In this document: positions 15,983 through 21,867 of the stretch, in pieces | Layout of the letters: the number at the start of each line of letters is the position of its first letter | Position numbering within the stretch: the stretch's first letter is position 1 | NCBI GenBank assembly: GCA_024405255.1 | Contig: JAKSOY010000047.1 | Location: 1-21,867 of the forward strand | Source of the DNA: Kiritimatiellia bacterium | GTDB taxonomy: Bacteria; Verrucomicrobiota; Kiritimatiellia; RFP12; UBA1067 | Length of the DNA stretch: 21,867 nucleotides | Direction of reading: 5' to 3' | Made by a program: the position numbers and the translations under genes | Notes under the pieces: model-generated | Told to the model about the DNA's origin: nothing | Databases searched by the model: none | The model's input: the letters and a program-made list of their open reading frames with translations, nothing else

Positions 15983-16873
15983 CTAGCCCCTATCACAGGC
16001 AGATCGCACGCAGAGGAGCGCGACGCCGACGAGGATCGCAACGAGCGCGAGGGACTTGCGACGCAGATTACGTTCATGGAAGAAGACCGCGCCGAGCGCA
16101 AAGGTTATCACCACCGAGAACCGTCGCATGAGCGACGCCACGGAGATCGGCACGTCAGGAAACGCAAGACCGTGAAAATAGAGCCAATCTGCCAGCGCGA
16201 GCAGCACGCCGACGAGCGGGATCGTCCGCCGCCATTCGAACGGCGCACAGGCAACACCAAGGAGTCGCTGGCCCGCCAGGAGCAGACCGTAGAAGCAGAC
16301 GAGATCAACCTGGAACCAGAACTGGACCGTTTCGACTTTCAGCGCCGCAACTTGAAAAAGGTATTTGTCCCAGAGGCTCGACGCCGCACTGCAAGCCATG
16401 CCTCCCAGCGCGAACCAGACGGCCCGGTTGCGTAAAAAGTCGATACCTTCGTGACGTCCCGCCCAGTTGAAGGCCCAATAGCCCACGAACACGCAGAACA
16501 TGCCCAACGCCTGTACCAGTGTGGGACGCTCCCCATAGAGGAAAAACGCCACGAGAAACACGAGCGCCGGCGCACTCGCCCGTATGGGCGTGGCAATGGT
16601 GATCGGCAGCGTCTTGAGCGCCGTGTAGGTCAGGATCCACGAGGTGGCGACGATCAGCGTCTTGACGCCCGTCAACGCAAAGGTACGTCCGTCGCACGCG
16701 ACGGATGACACAAGACTGCCAGCCGCCGCGAGTCCTCCGATATAGGCTATCGCCCCGCAAAGGGCCGAAATCAACAATACCGGCAGAACGGCGTTCTCCC
16801 GCACGCTCGCCTTCTTCGCAAGGTCATAAAACGCGAGCACGCACGCGCTCGCGAGAATAAATCCAATCCACAT
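15983..16873 (-). CDS. EamA/DMT-family multi-pass transporter
   Basis: The product has 296 residues from ATG 16873 (a TTG lies one codon upstream), with about ten hydrophobic segments in two halves, the drug/metabolite-transporter layout. Features are ILTYTALKTLPITIATPIRA in the first half and the matching second-half LADWLYFHGLAFPDVPISVA followed by SLMRRFSVVITFALGAVFFHE; the repeated ALK/PI..A pattern is typical of EamA repeats. It acts in the cytoplasmic membrane and the substrate is unknown. No Shine-Dalgarno is seen before the ATG; the upstream sequence is AT-rich heptad repeat, with TTTAAT 7 bp before the ATG. It is separated from the glycosyltransferase by 154 bp of repeat-bearing DNA. 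Confidence 0.85.
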   Translation of the reverse strand: MWIGFILASACVLAFYDLAKKASVRENAVLPVLLISALCGAIAYIGGLAAAGSLVSSVACDGRTFALTGVKTLIVATSWILTYTALKTLPITIATPIRASAPALVFLVAFFLYGERPTLVQALGMFCVFVGYWAFNWAGRHEGIDFLRNRAVWFALGGMACSAASSLWDKYLFQVAALKVETVQFWFQVDLVCFYGLLLAGQRLLGVACAPFEWRRTIPLVGVLLALADWLYFHGLAFPDVPISVASLMRRFSVVITFALGAVFFHERNLRRKSLALVAILVGVALLCVRSACDRG

Positions 16874-16880
16874 CAAAGAA

Positions 16881-16922
16881 ATTAAAAGTTAAAAATTAAA
16901 GATTAAAGGTTAAGGGGTTAAG
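16881..16922. repeat. AT-rich heptamer array, left arm
   Basis: Six 7-bp units in register: ATTAAAA, GTTAAAA, ATTAAAG, ATTAAAG, GTTAAGG, GGTTAAG. The array lies directly upstream of the transporter start and is in inverted orientation to the array at 16999-17033, so a minus-strand transcript could fold the two arms together. Confidence 0.85.
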
Positions 16923-16936
16923 AGTCGAAGCCAAAG

Positions 16937-16945
16937 TTATCCACA
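16937..16945 (+). other. Perfect DnaA-box-like 9-mer
   Basis: TTATCCACA matches the DnaA-box consensus exactly. It is a single copy between the two AT-rich heptamer arms. One such match is not rare in 22 kb of two-stranded sequence, and no box cluster or strand switch is seen. Confidence 0.3.
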
Positions 16946-16961
16946 TTCCCATACAGAGTGC

Positions 16962-16996
16962 GGGTGGATGGCCGATTTTTACCTTCATCCCCACCC
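16962..16996. repeat. Hairpin in the core between the heptamer arms
   Basis: GGGTGGATG pairs with CATCCCCACCC: a 9-bp stem with a 2-base bulge and a 15-base loop. It lies inside the spacer between the inverted heptamer arrays, so the intergenic region is a nested set of inverted repeats. Confidence 0.55.
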
Positions 16997-16998
16997 TC

Positions 16999-17033
16999 GT
17001 TAATCTTTAACTTTTAATCTTTAACCTTTAACC
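16999..17033. repeat. AT-rich heptamer array, right arm
   Basis: Five 7-bp units: GTTAATC, TTTAACT, TTTAATC, TTTAACC, TTTAACC. It is inverted relative to the left arm. The TAA stop of the glycosyltransferase falls inside it, so the array forms the last codon boundary of that gene. Confidence 0.85.
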
Positions 17034-18104
17034 TTCGCCCAGCGTCGCGTCGAGGATGGATTTGAGCTGGTCTTTGATGACGCGCATCGAGAGATGCTGT
17101 TCGAAGAAAGAACGCGCGGCGGCGAAATACTCGTCGCGATGCGCCCAGTCGTCACGATAGGCCCGCACGGCATCCGCAATCGCCTTCGGATCGCCCGGCG
17201 GCACGAACTTGATCGCCTTGCAGTCTTTCGCCTCGGGCGGATAGCCCGTGCAGAATTCGTTGATTGTCGGACGCGCACACGCCATGCACTCGTAGACTTT
17301 GTTGCCGATGACGCGCGAGGCCTTTTCCGTCGTGCCGAAAACGCCCAGCACCACATCGTGCGCCGTAATGACTTTCGGCACGTCGACGTAGGGCACCTTG
17401 TCGAGGAAGCGGATGTTCGAAATTCCCGCCGCCTTCGCTTCGGTCGCCGCCTTGTACGCACCCCAGCCGAGGAAGTCCCACTGGATGCCTTCCTGTTCGG
17501 TCATCCGCGCCGCTTCGACGATGTACTCAGTTCCATGCAGCGGCAGATAGGCACCATGGTAGAGAACGCGGAAAGGTCCGCCTTTCACATCTTCAAGAGA
17601 TCCTTCAACGGGTTTGAAGACGGTCTCATCCGTGCCGGTCAGCAACACGCGCATCTTCTCGCGCGGAACGCCGAACTGCTTGGCACAGAATTCGAGATGG
17701 CACGAGGTGTCCCAGGTGACCATGTCGGGCGTGTTCATCATCACCGTCTCACGCGCATGCAGCTTCTTGGCGCGCGTTTCGTCGGCTTTCCACTTGCCCT
17801 GCTCCAGCACCTTCTTGTCCCACGCGGAGATCATCGGATCGAAGAGAACCTTGATGCCGCGCTTGTGGGCCCAGCGGCAAGCCGCGAGAATGTCGCGCTG
17901 ACGGCACACCGGCACCCACACGAGATCGGGACGCCCCCGACGGTCGAGACCGCGGACCGCAGCCTCGACATCGCCGAATTTCGGGAACCACTTCACGAAG
18001 AAGTAGTCCACGTCCCACCCGAGCTCGCGGAACAGCGCCGCATAGACGCGGTTCCGCGAATAACCCGGATCGAACCGGCCCCAGAATAGAACCTTGCGGC
18101 CCAT
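17028..18104 (-). CDS. GT4-like glycosyltransferase
   Basis: The product has 358 residues from ATG 18104 (MGRKVLFWGRFDPGYSRN), 1 bp after the oxidoreductase stop. It has a GT-B layout: the acceptor half is at about 1-170, then a hinge (PFRVLYHGAYLPLHGTEYIV, about 177-196), then the donor half with DFLGWGAYKAA and NIRFLDKVPYVDVPKVI. The donor-site region GNKVYECMACARPTIN (267-282) matches the family 4 PxKxxEyma-GxPvi motif, although the second-Glu spacing is not the classical EX7E. It transfers a sugar from a nucleotide donor to an unknown acceptor, probably in surface polysaccharide or glycolipid synthesis. The 3' end lies in the heptamer array. Confidence 0.85.
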   Translation of the reverse strand: MGRKVLFWGRFDPGYSRNRVYAALFRELGWDVDYFFVKWFPKFGDVEAAVRGLDRRGRPDLVWVPVCRQRDILAACRWAHKRGIKVLFDPMISAWDKKVLEQGKWKADETRAKKLHARETVMMNTPDMVTWDTSCHLEFCAKQFGVPREKMRVLLTGTDETVFKPVEGSLEDVKGGPFRVLYHGAYLPLHGTEYIVEAARMTEQEGIQWDFLGWGAYKAATEAKAAGISNIRFLDKVPYVDVPKVITAHDVVLGVFGTTEKASRVIGNKVYECMACARPTINEFCTGYPPEAKDCKAIKFVPPGDPKAIADAVRAYRDDWAHRDEYFAAARSFFEQHLSMRVIKDQLKSILDATLGEG

Positions 18105-18105
18105 C

Positions 18106-19458
18106 TTAGAAGCCGAGCGGCGCACCAAAGGTGGCCTTCGCATAGGTCTTGGTGCCCGCGGGGAATCCACGCCACGGCTTACCCGGCAGCGCCCATTCGT
18201 TGTCGCCGCACGCCGGCATCGCCACATCGCCGTCCTTTTCGAAGTCCACCGGACGCGGCACGCAGTCCATGTTGTAGAACGCGCTGTTCTTGTCCTCGAG
18301 GATCGACTTGAGCGACACGATCTGACCCGTGTAGCACGAGATACGACCGATCACGCCGCAGGCCGTCGACATCGCGCAGGCTTCGCCTTCGTTGTAGTAC
18401 GGACCCGTCTTCATGATGGAACGGAGCAAGTCGTAGTGTTCGACTTCATACGGATTGCCGTCCTTGAAGTCGCCCACGAGCTCGAGCTTCTTGCCGTTGA
18501 GCAGACGCACCGCATGACCCGCCGCAATGACGGAGTCCTTCGTACGGAAGACTTCCTGCACGCCGCCGCCCGAGCAACCGTCGATCTGACGGCACATCGA
18601 ATGGATGTGCACACCGTCGCCGTAGTCGAAGTCGATGCTGAAGAAGTCGTACTGGTTTCCGCTCAGACGGCGCGCACGCGAACCGAAACCGAGCGCGCTC
18701 TTCGGATAGCGGCCGAGATACCAGTTCGCGATATCGATGTTGTGCACGTGCTGTTCGCAGATGTGGTCGCCCGAAAGCTCGGTGAAGTTGAGCCAGTTCT
18801 TGCAGAGATAGGACGCATTGCACTCGCCGTTGTCACGCGCCTTCACCCACGGCACCGCACCGTTCCAATACACGTTACCGCCGATGATCGGGTTCACAAG
18901 ACCCTTCTGAAGCATGTCGGCGATCTGACGATAGCCCTTCTGGTGGCGACGCTGCGTACCGCACACGATCGTGAGGCCCTTCTTCGCCGCGAGACGCGAC
19001 GCCCCGATCATCAGACGGCAGCCGGCGCCATCGACGGCCACGCCCTTTTCCGCGAACACGTTGATGCCGGCCTGAATCGCCGCCATCGTATGGATCGGAC
19101 GGAAGTTCAACGGCGTCGTGAGGATCACGATGTCGGGCTTGACTTCCATCACCTTCTTGTAGCCGTTCGCCCCGCCGAAGCAGTTCTTCACGTCGAAGCC
19201 CCACTTGATCGCGACCTGCTCGGCCTTCTTGACGAAGTAGTCCGCCGCCGCCACAACCTTGATCTCGACGTTGCACCCTTCACTGCACAGGATCTTCGCC
19301 GCACGGTTGATGTTGTCCAGCGCACCGTTACCGCGTCCGCCGCAGCCCACGATACCGACCTTGAAAACGCGCTTGGCGCCTTCGGCCTTGAGAATCGACG
19401 GCGCACTCACCGCCCCCGCGAACAGCGCGGAGCTCTTGATGAAGTCTTTACGTGTCAT
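18106..19458 (-). CDS. Gfo/Idh/MocA-family oxidoreductase with Tat-like leader
   Basis: The product has 450 residues from ATG 19458 (AAGGA 8 bp upstream). The N-terminus MTRKDFIKSSALFAGAVSAP resembles a twin-arginine leader but has RK rather than RR. The NAD(P)-binding Rossmann motif is VGIVGCGGRGNGA (34-46), followed by DIVILTTPLN (109-118) and FAEKGVAVDG, where the usual EKP reads EKG (137-139). The C-terminal alpha/beta domain includes DHICEQHVHNIDIANWYLGR, the usual substrate-site region. The family oxidises or rearranges sugars and cyclitols with NAD(P). Exported members of this type are common in PVC bacteria. It is 107 bp after the TIM-barrel gene and 1 bp before the glycosyltransferase. 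Substrate unknown. Confidence 0.9.
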   Translation of the reverse strand: MTRKDFIKSSALFAGAVSAPSILKAEGAKRVFKVGIVGCGGRGNGALDNINRAAKILCSEGCNVEIKVVAAADYFVKKAEQVAIKWGFDVKNCFGGANGYKKVMEVKPDIVILTTPLNFRPIHTMAAIQAGINVFAEKGVAVDGAGCRLMIGASRLAAKKGLTIVCGTQRRHQKGYRQIADMLQKGLVNPIIGGNVYWNGAVPWVKARDNGECNASYLCKNWLNFTELSGDHICEQHVHNIDIANWYLGRYPKSALGFGSRARRLSGNQYDFFSIDFDYGDGVHIHSMCRQIDGCSGGGVQEVFRTKDSVIAAGHAVRLLNGKKLELVGDFKDGNPYEVEHYDLLRSIMKTGPYYNEGEACAMSTACGVIGRISCYTGQIVSLKSILEDKNSAFYNMDCVPRPVDFEKDGDVAMPACGDNEWALPGKPWRGFPAGTKTYAKATFGAPLGF

Positions 19459-19531
19459 TTTGATTTTCCTTTTTCGAGTTGAAATCATTTGGAACAGGCA
19501 CAAGGGTGTTCAGACGCATCCCTCACACCTC

Positions 19532-19566
19532 ATTTTCCATTATCCATTCTCAATTTTCAATTTGAT
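19532..19566. repeat. AT-rich heptamer array, second family
   Basis: Five 7-bp units: ATTTTCC, ATTATCC, ATTCTCA, ATTTTCA, ATTTGAT. It occupies the start of the gap between the TIM-barrel and oxidoreductase genes and touches the TIM-barrel stop codon. It has the same period as the arrays at 16881 and 16999 but a different core. Confidence 0.7.
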
Positions 19567-20522
19567 CAGGCCTGCGCCCACTGGTCGCGGAGCATCTTCA
19601 CCATGTCGGTGAAGATCTTGCGCTTCTGGTCGTTGTTCGGCCAGATGTCCTTGCCCTGCGCGTTCTTGCCCATCGACGGGAATCCCGCCTCGACCGAAAC
19701 CGCCCCGCGATAGCCGAGCAGCTTGAGGCCGCGGAAACCGTCCACATAGTTGTCGAGCGCACCGTCCGTACCCGGGATCTTGCGGCTGCCCAGCGAGGCG
19801 ATGTGCACGTGCGAGAGAACGCCGCGTGCGCTCATGAACGCCGCGAACTGGTTCGGCTCTTCCTTGGACATGTGCCAGAAGTCGCCCATCACCGTGCAGC
19901 CCTTGCCGATTTCCTGCGCCATCTTCGCGCCATCCGCCACCTGACGGAGGAACGGCGTTTCACGACGCTGCAGCGGTTCAAGCACGATCGTCGTACCGCA
20001 GGCGGCCGCCTTCTCGGCGAGACGCTTGCCGGTGTTCGTCACAAAATCTTCGCGCAGCTCCTTCAGGCCCACCTCGGGCTTGCCGCGCGCCGGGCAGATG
20101 ATGAGGCCGACGCTCTTCAACTCGCCCAGCACTTCAAGCACCGGGAAGAAGCCTTCGACCTCGCGATCGTTCGCCGCCTTGTCCGCACGGTCGAAGCGGC
20201 TCGGACCACACGCCGTGGCCAGGAACAGTTTGCGGTTCTTGAGAGACTCGGCAACCTTGTATCCCTTGTCCTTCAGCCAGCTGAGACCCGACGGCACTTC
20301 GACCGCCTGGAAATCATTCTGCTCAAGATAGTCGAGCTTCGCATTCACGTCGTCGGCCGTCGGAATCAATCCCCACTGAAGGCAGAGATTGAGTTGCGCC
20401 TGTTGCTTCGGCAACGGCAGCTTCGGCAGCCCCTTCGCATGCGGACACTCGGCAGCAGCAACCGGCATCGCCGTGGCCAACCCGGCCAAAGCGCTACCAG
20501 CAAGAAATTGACGTCGATTCAT
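19566..20522 (-). CDS. Tat-exported xylose-isomerase-like TIM-barrel protein
   Basis: The product has 318 residues from ATG 20522, with AAGGAG 5 bp upstream. The leader NRRQFLAGSALAGLATA is a good twin-arginine signal. The barrel has the metal ligands expected of the sugar-phosphate isomerase/hydroxypyruvate isomerase-like superfamily: Glu182 (IVLEPLQRR), Asp214 and His217 (GDFWHM), His240 (SHVHIAS) and Glu278 (VSVEAGFP). Members isomerise or epimerise small sugars; the exact substrate cannot be read. It pairs with the exported oxidoreductase downstream, so the two may act on the same sugar outside the cytoplasm. It has its own promoter-like element, so it may start a transcript. Confidence 0.88.
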   Translation of the reverse strand: MNRRQFLAGSALAGLATAMPVAAAECPHAKGLPKLPLPKQQAQLNLCLQWGLIPTADDVNAKLDYLEQNDFQAVEVPSGLSWLKDKGYKVAESLKNRKLFLATACGPSRFDRADKAANDREVEGFFPVLEVLGELKSVGLIICPARGKPEVGLKELREDFVTNTGKRLAEKAAACGTTIVLEPLQRRETPFLRQVADGAKMAQEIGKGCTVMGDFWHMSKEEPNQFAAFMSARGVLSHVHIASLGSRKIPGTDGALDNYVDGFRGLKLLGYRGAVSVEAGFPSMGKNAQGKDIWPNNDQKRKIFTDMVKMLRDQWAQA

Positions 20523-20551
20523 ATTCTCTCCTTGTTTCGTTCGAAGTGAAT

Positions 20552-20580
20552 ATTTTAACCTAAAATCGCGCCTCACGCAA
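20552..20580 (-). promoter_or_regulatory. Promoter of the TIM-barrel gene
   Basis: The minus strand has TTGCGT, a 17-bp spacer and TAAAAT, 29 bp before the ATG. The -35 overlaps the stop codon of the amidohydrolase gene. The predicted leader is about 23 bases and holds the AAGGAG site. This contrasts with the leaderless-type arrangement at gatC and argB. Confidence 0.45.
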
Positions 20581-21820
20581 GCGGATTTGTGAGGGCAGTT
20601 GCCGCACGGCGGGCGGCGGCGAGGATTTCCTCTTCACCTGGAATGACGCCGCCTTCCATCAGGACACGGCCCGCGCACACGACGGTCTCCACGCAGGACG
20701 AGTCCGCCGCATAGACGAGATCGCTCGTGCGATTGAATCCCGGCACAAGCGGCGTCGCATTCGGATTGAGAATCGAGAAGTCCGCCGCCGCGCCGACGCG
20801 GATCTCGCCGGCATCGAGTCCGATCGCCTGCGCGCCGCCGCGGGTCGCCAACCGGAAGATCTCGGCGGCAGGCGCCGCCGTGGGATCGCCGCTTTCGATC
20901 TTGGCCGCGAGCGCCGCGCACTTCATCTCCGCAAACATCGACAGCGAATTGTTCGAGCTCGCGCCATCCGTGCCCAGCGCCATCCGGCAGCCGTGCGCGC
21001 GCGAGAACGGAAAGAGTCCGCTCACGAGCTTCATGTTGCTCTGCTGGTTCTCGACGATCACCGCGCCCGTGTCGCGCACGATCTTGATGTCGTCGTCCGT
21101 CAGATGCACGCAATGCGCCATCAACGTTTTCGGGCCCAAGAGCCCGCAGTCGTTCAGGTAGGCCATCGGCGTGCGTCCGTCGTGCTCCTTCTTGCAGGTC
21201 TCGCACTCGAACTTCGTCTCGGCCACGTGAACGTGGATGAACGTGTCTTCGGCCTTCGCCCGCGCGGCGAGTTCGCGCAGGGACGACTCGCACACCGTGT
21301 AGATCGCATGCGGCGCCAGCGTGGTGAACACCCGACTCGCCGACGAACGCGGCAGCTGCTCGAGCGCCTTGTTCGCAGCGATGTTCTTCGGATCGTTCTT
21401 GCCAGGTCCGCCGGTCTCGATCGTCTGCATCGACACGGCACAGCGAATGCCCATCTCCTCCGCAGCCCGCGCGACGGCGGGCGCGAACCAGTACATGTCG
21501 TTCGCGAACACGGTGCCGTTGTGGATCATCTCGAGAATCGCCAGACGCGTACCCGCGTAGACGATTTCGTCCGTGAGATGCGCCTCCGCCGGCCAGATGT
21601 GCTCCTGCAGCCACGGCATCAGCTCCAGGTCGTCCGCATAGCCGCGCAGGAGGTTCATCGCCAGATGCGTATGGCCATTGTAGAACGCCGGAATCACCGG
21701 ACGAGCCGCCCCCTCGCCGACAACCGGCACATGGTCCTCAATCGCCGAGAAAACACCGTTTTCAACCGTCAAATCGACAACGCGATTTTCCAACCGCAGA
21801 TTTCCAAACACTTGCTTCAT
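20573..21820 (-). CDS. mtaD: MTA/SAH deaminase-like amidohydrolase (MtaD/SsnA group)
   Basis: The product has 415 residues from ATG 21820 (AGGA 10 bp upstream). It is a metal-dependent amidohydrolase with NGHTHLAMNLLRGYADDLEL (48-67, His50 and His52), HVHVAE (196-201, His198 and Glu201), MAHCVHL (234-240, His236) and LGTDGASSNN (282-291, Asp285), the mononuclear zinc set of the adenosine-deaminase-like subfamily. The region NLLRGYADDLELMPWLQEHI and the following AEAHLTDE are characteristic of MtaD, which deaminates 5'-methylthioadenosine and S-adenosylhomocysteine. Related members act on guanine, 5'-deoxyadenosine or chlorotriazines, so the substrate is a family-level guess. The reading frame is complete; what lies upstream is cut by the window. 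Confidence 0.88.
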   Translation of the reverse strand: MKQVFGNLRLENRVVDLTVENGVFSAIEDHVPVVGEGAARPVIPAFYNGHTHLAMNLLRGYADDLELMPWLQEHIWPAEAHLTDEIVYAGTRLAILEMIHNGTVFANDMYWFAPAVARAAEEMGIRCAVSMQTIETGGPGKNDPKNIAANKALEQLPRSSASRVFTTLAPHAIYTVCESSLRELAARAKAEDTFIHVHVAETKFECETCKKEHDGRTPMAYLNDCGLLGPKTLMAHCVHLTDDDIKIVRDTGAVIVENQQSNMKLVSGLFPFSRAHGCRMALGTDGASSNNSLSMFAEMKCAALAAKIESGDPTAAPAAEIFRLATRGGAQAIGLDAGEIRVGAAADFSILNPNATPLVPGFNRTSDLVYAADSSCVETVVCAGRVLMEGGVIPGEEEILAAARRAATALTNPLA

Positions 21821-21843
21821 CTTTTTATATTCCTATCTTCAGA

Positions 21844-21867
21844 CAATCGCCCAATCGCCCAATCGAA
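21844..21867. repeat. Short 8-bp tandem repeat at the right edge
   Basis: Three perfect-register octamers, CAATCGCC, CAATCGCC and CAATCGAA, run off the window. They share the CAATCGAA/CAATC core with the array at 1-224, so the same style of repeat is found at both ends of the gene block. Confidence 0.7.

Noticed and set aside
16881..17033. Replication origin (AT-rich repeats plus DnaA box)
   Set aside because: Only one perfect box, no dnaA/dnaN/gidA neighbours, and genes on both sides read the same way.
19500..19531. GGTGT/ACACC stem in the gap before the oxidoreductase as a riboswitch or terminator
   Set aside because: Five base pairs with a long loop and no T-run; not above what chance gives.
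21820..21830. TATAAA before the amidohydrolase ATG as another leaderless promoter
   Set aside because: It ends only 3 bp before the ATG, too close to fit the 7-9 bp class, and an AGGA ribosome site lies 10 bp upstream.
1..21867. tRNA, rRNA, transposase, integrase, toxin-antitoxin or defence genes
   Set aside because: Looked for on both strands; none has supporting sequence.

Overview
The window is a single-strand block. About 17 protein genes and one broken gene occupy nearly all of 243-21820, and every one lies on the minus strand. There are no tRNA, rRNA, CRISPR or transposase genes. GC is roughly 57-60% over most of it and falls to the mid-40s at the left end (about 240-2080). My best guess is a Kiritimatiellota-like member of the PVC group (Verrucomicrobia relatives), often found in guts. 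This rests on Tat-type leaders on a Gfo/Idh/MocA protein and a TIM-barrel protein, a GH92 mannosidase fused to a propeller, a secretin with a Thr-Asn-rich N-terminus, and GatCAB. It is inference from gene style, not from a marker gene.

In transcription order (right to left) the layout is as follows. (1) mtaD-like amidohydrolase, Tat-exported xylose-isomerase-like TIM barrel, Tat-like Gfo/Idh/MocA oxidoreductase, GT4 glycosyltransferase, EamA-type transporter. (2) argB and argD, overlapping, followed by a GT5 glycogen synthase and a small HNH endonuclease, ending in a structured terminator-like element. (3) gatC, gatA, a lone secretin, gatB, nadK, rnc and the GH92 gene, tightly packed with gaps or overlaps of a few bases to about 30 bp. 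(4) An AT-richer cassette of three small membrane-tethered proteins of unknown function, the middle one interrupted by an in-frame TAA, followed by a 224-bp array of 8/9-bp repeats that runs off the left edge.

The gat segment makes Gln-tRNA/Asn-tRNA by transamidation. nadK and rnc are housekeeping genes in the same run. argB and argD are consecutive arginine-biosynthesis steps except for argC, which is not here. GlgA makes glycogen. The exported oxidoreductase, TIM barrel and GH92 suggest use of host or plant glycans, which is inference.

The most interesting signals are: (a) a repeated TGN-TATAAT motif placed 7-9 bp before the ATG of three genes that lack a convincing Shine-Dalgarno at that ATG, which suggests leaderless transcription; (b) the AT-rich three-gene membrane cassette with its in-frame stop; (c) several families of 7-9 bp intergenic repeats, including an inverted pair around a small hairpin core with one perfect DnaA box; (d) a secretin embedded between gatA and gatB. 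I found no recognisable defence system, phage or integrative element.
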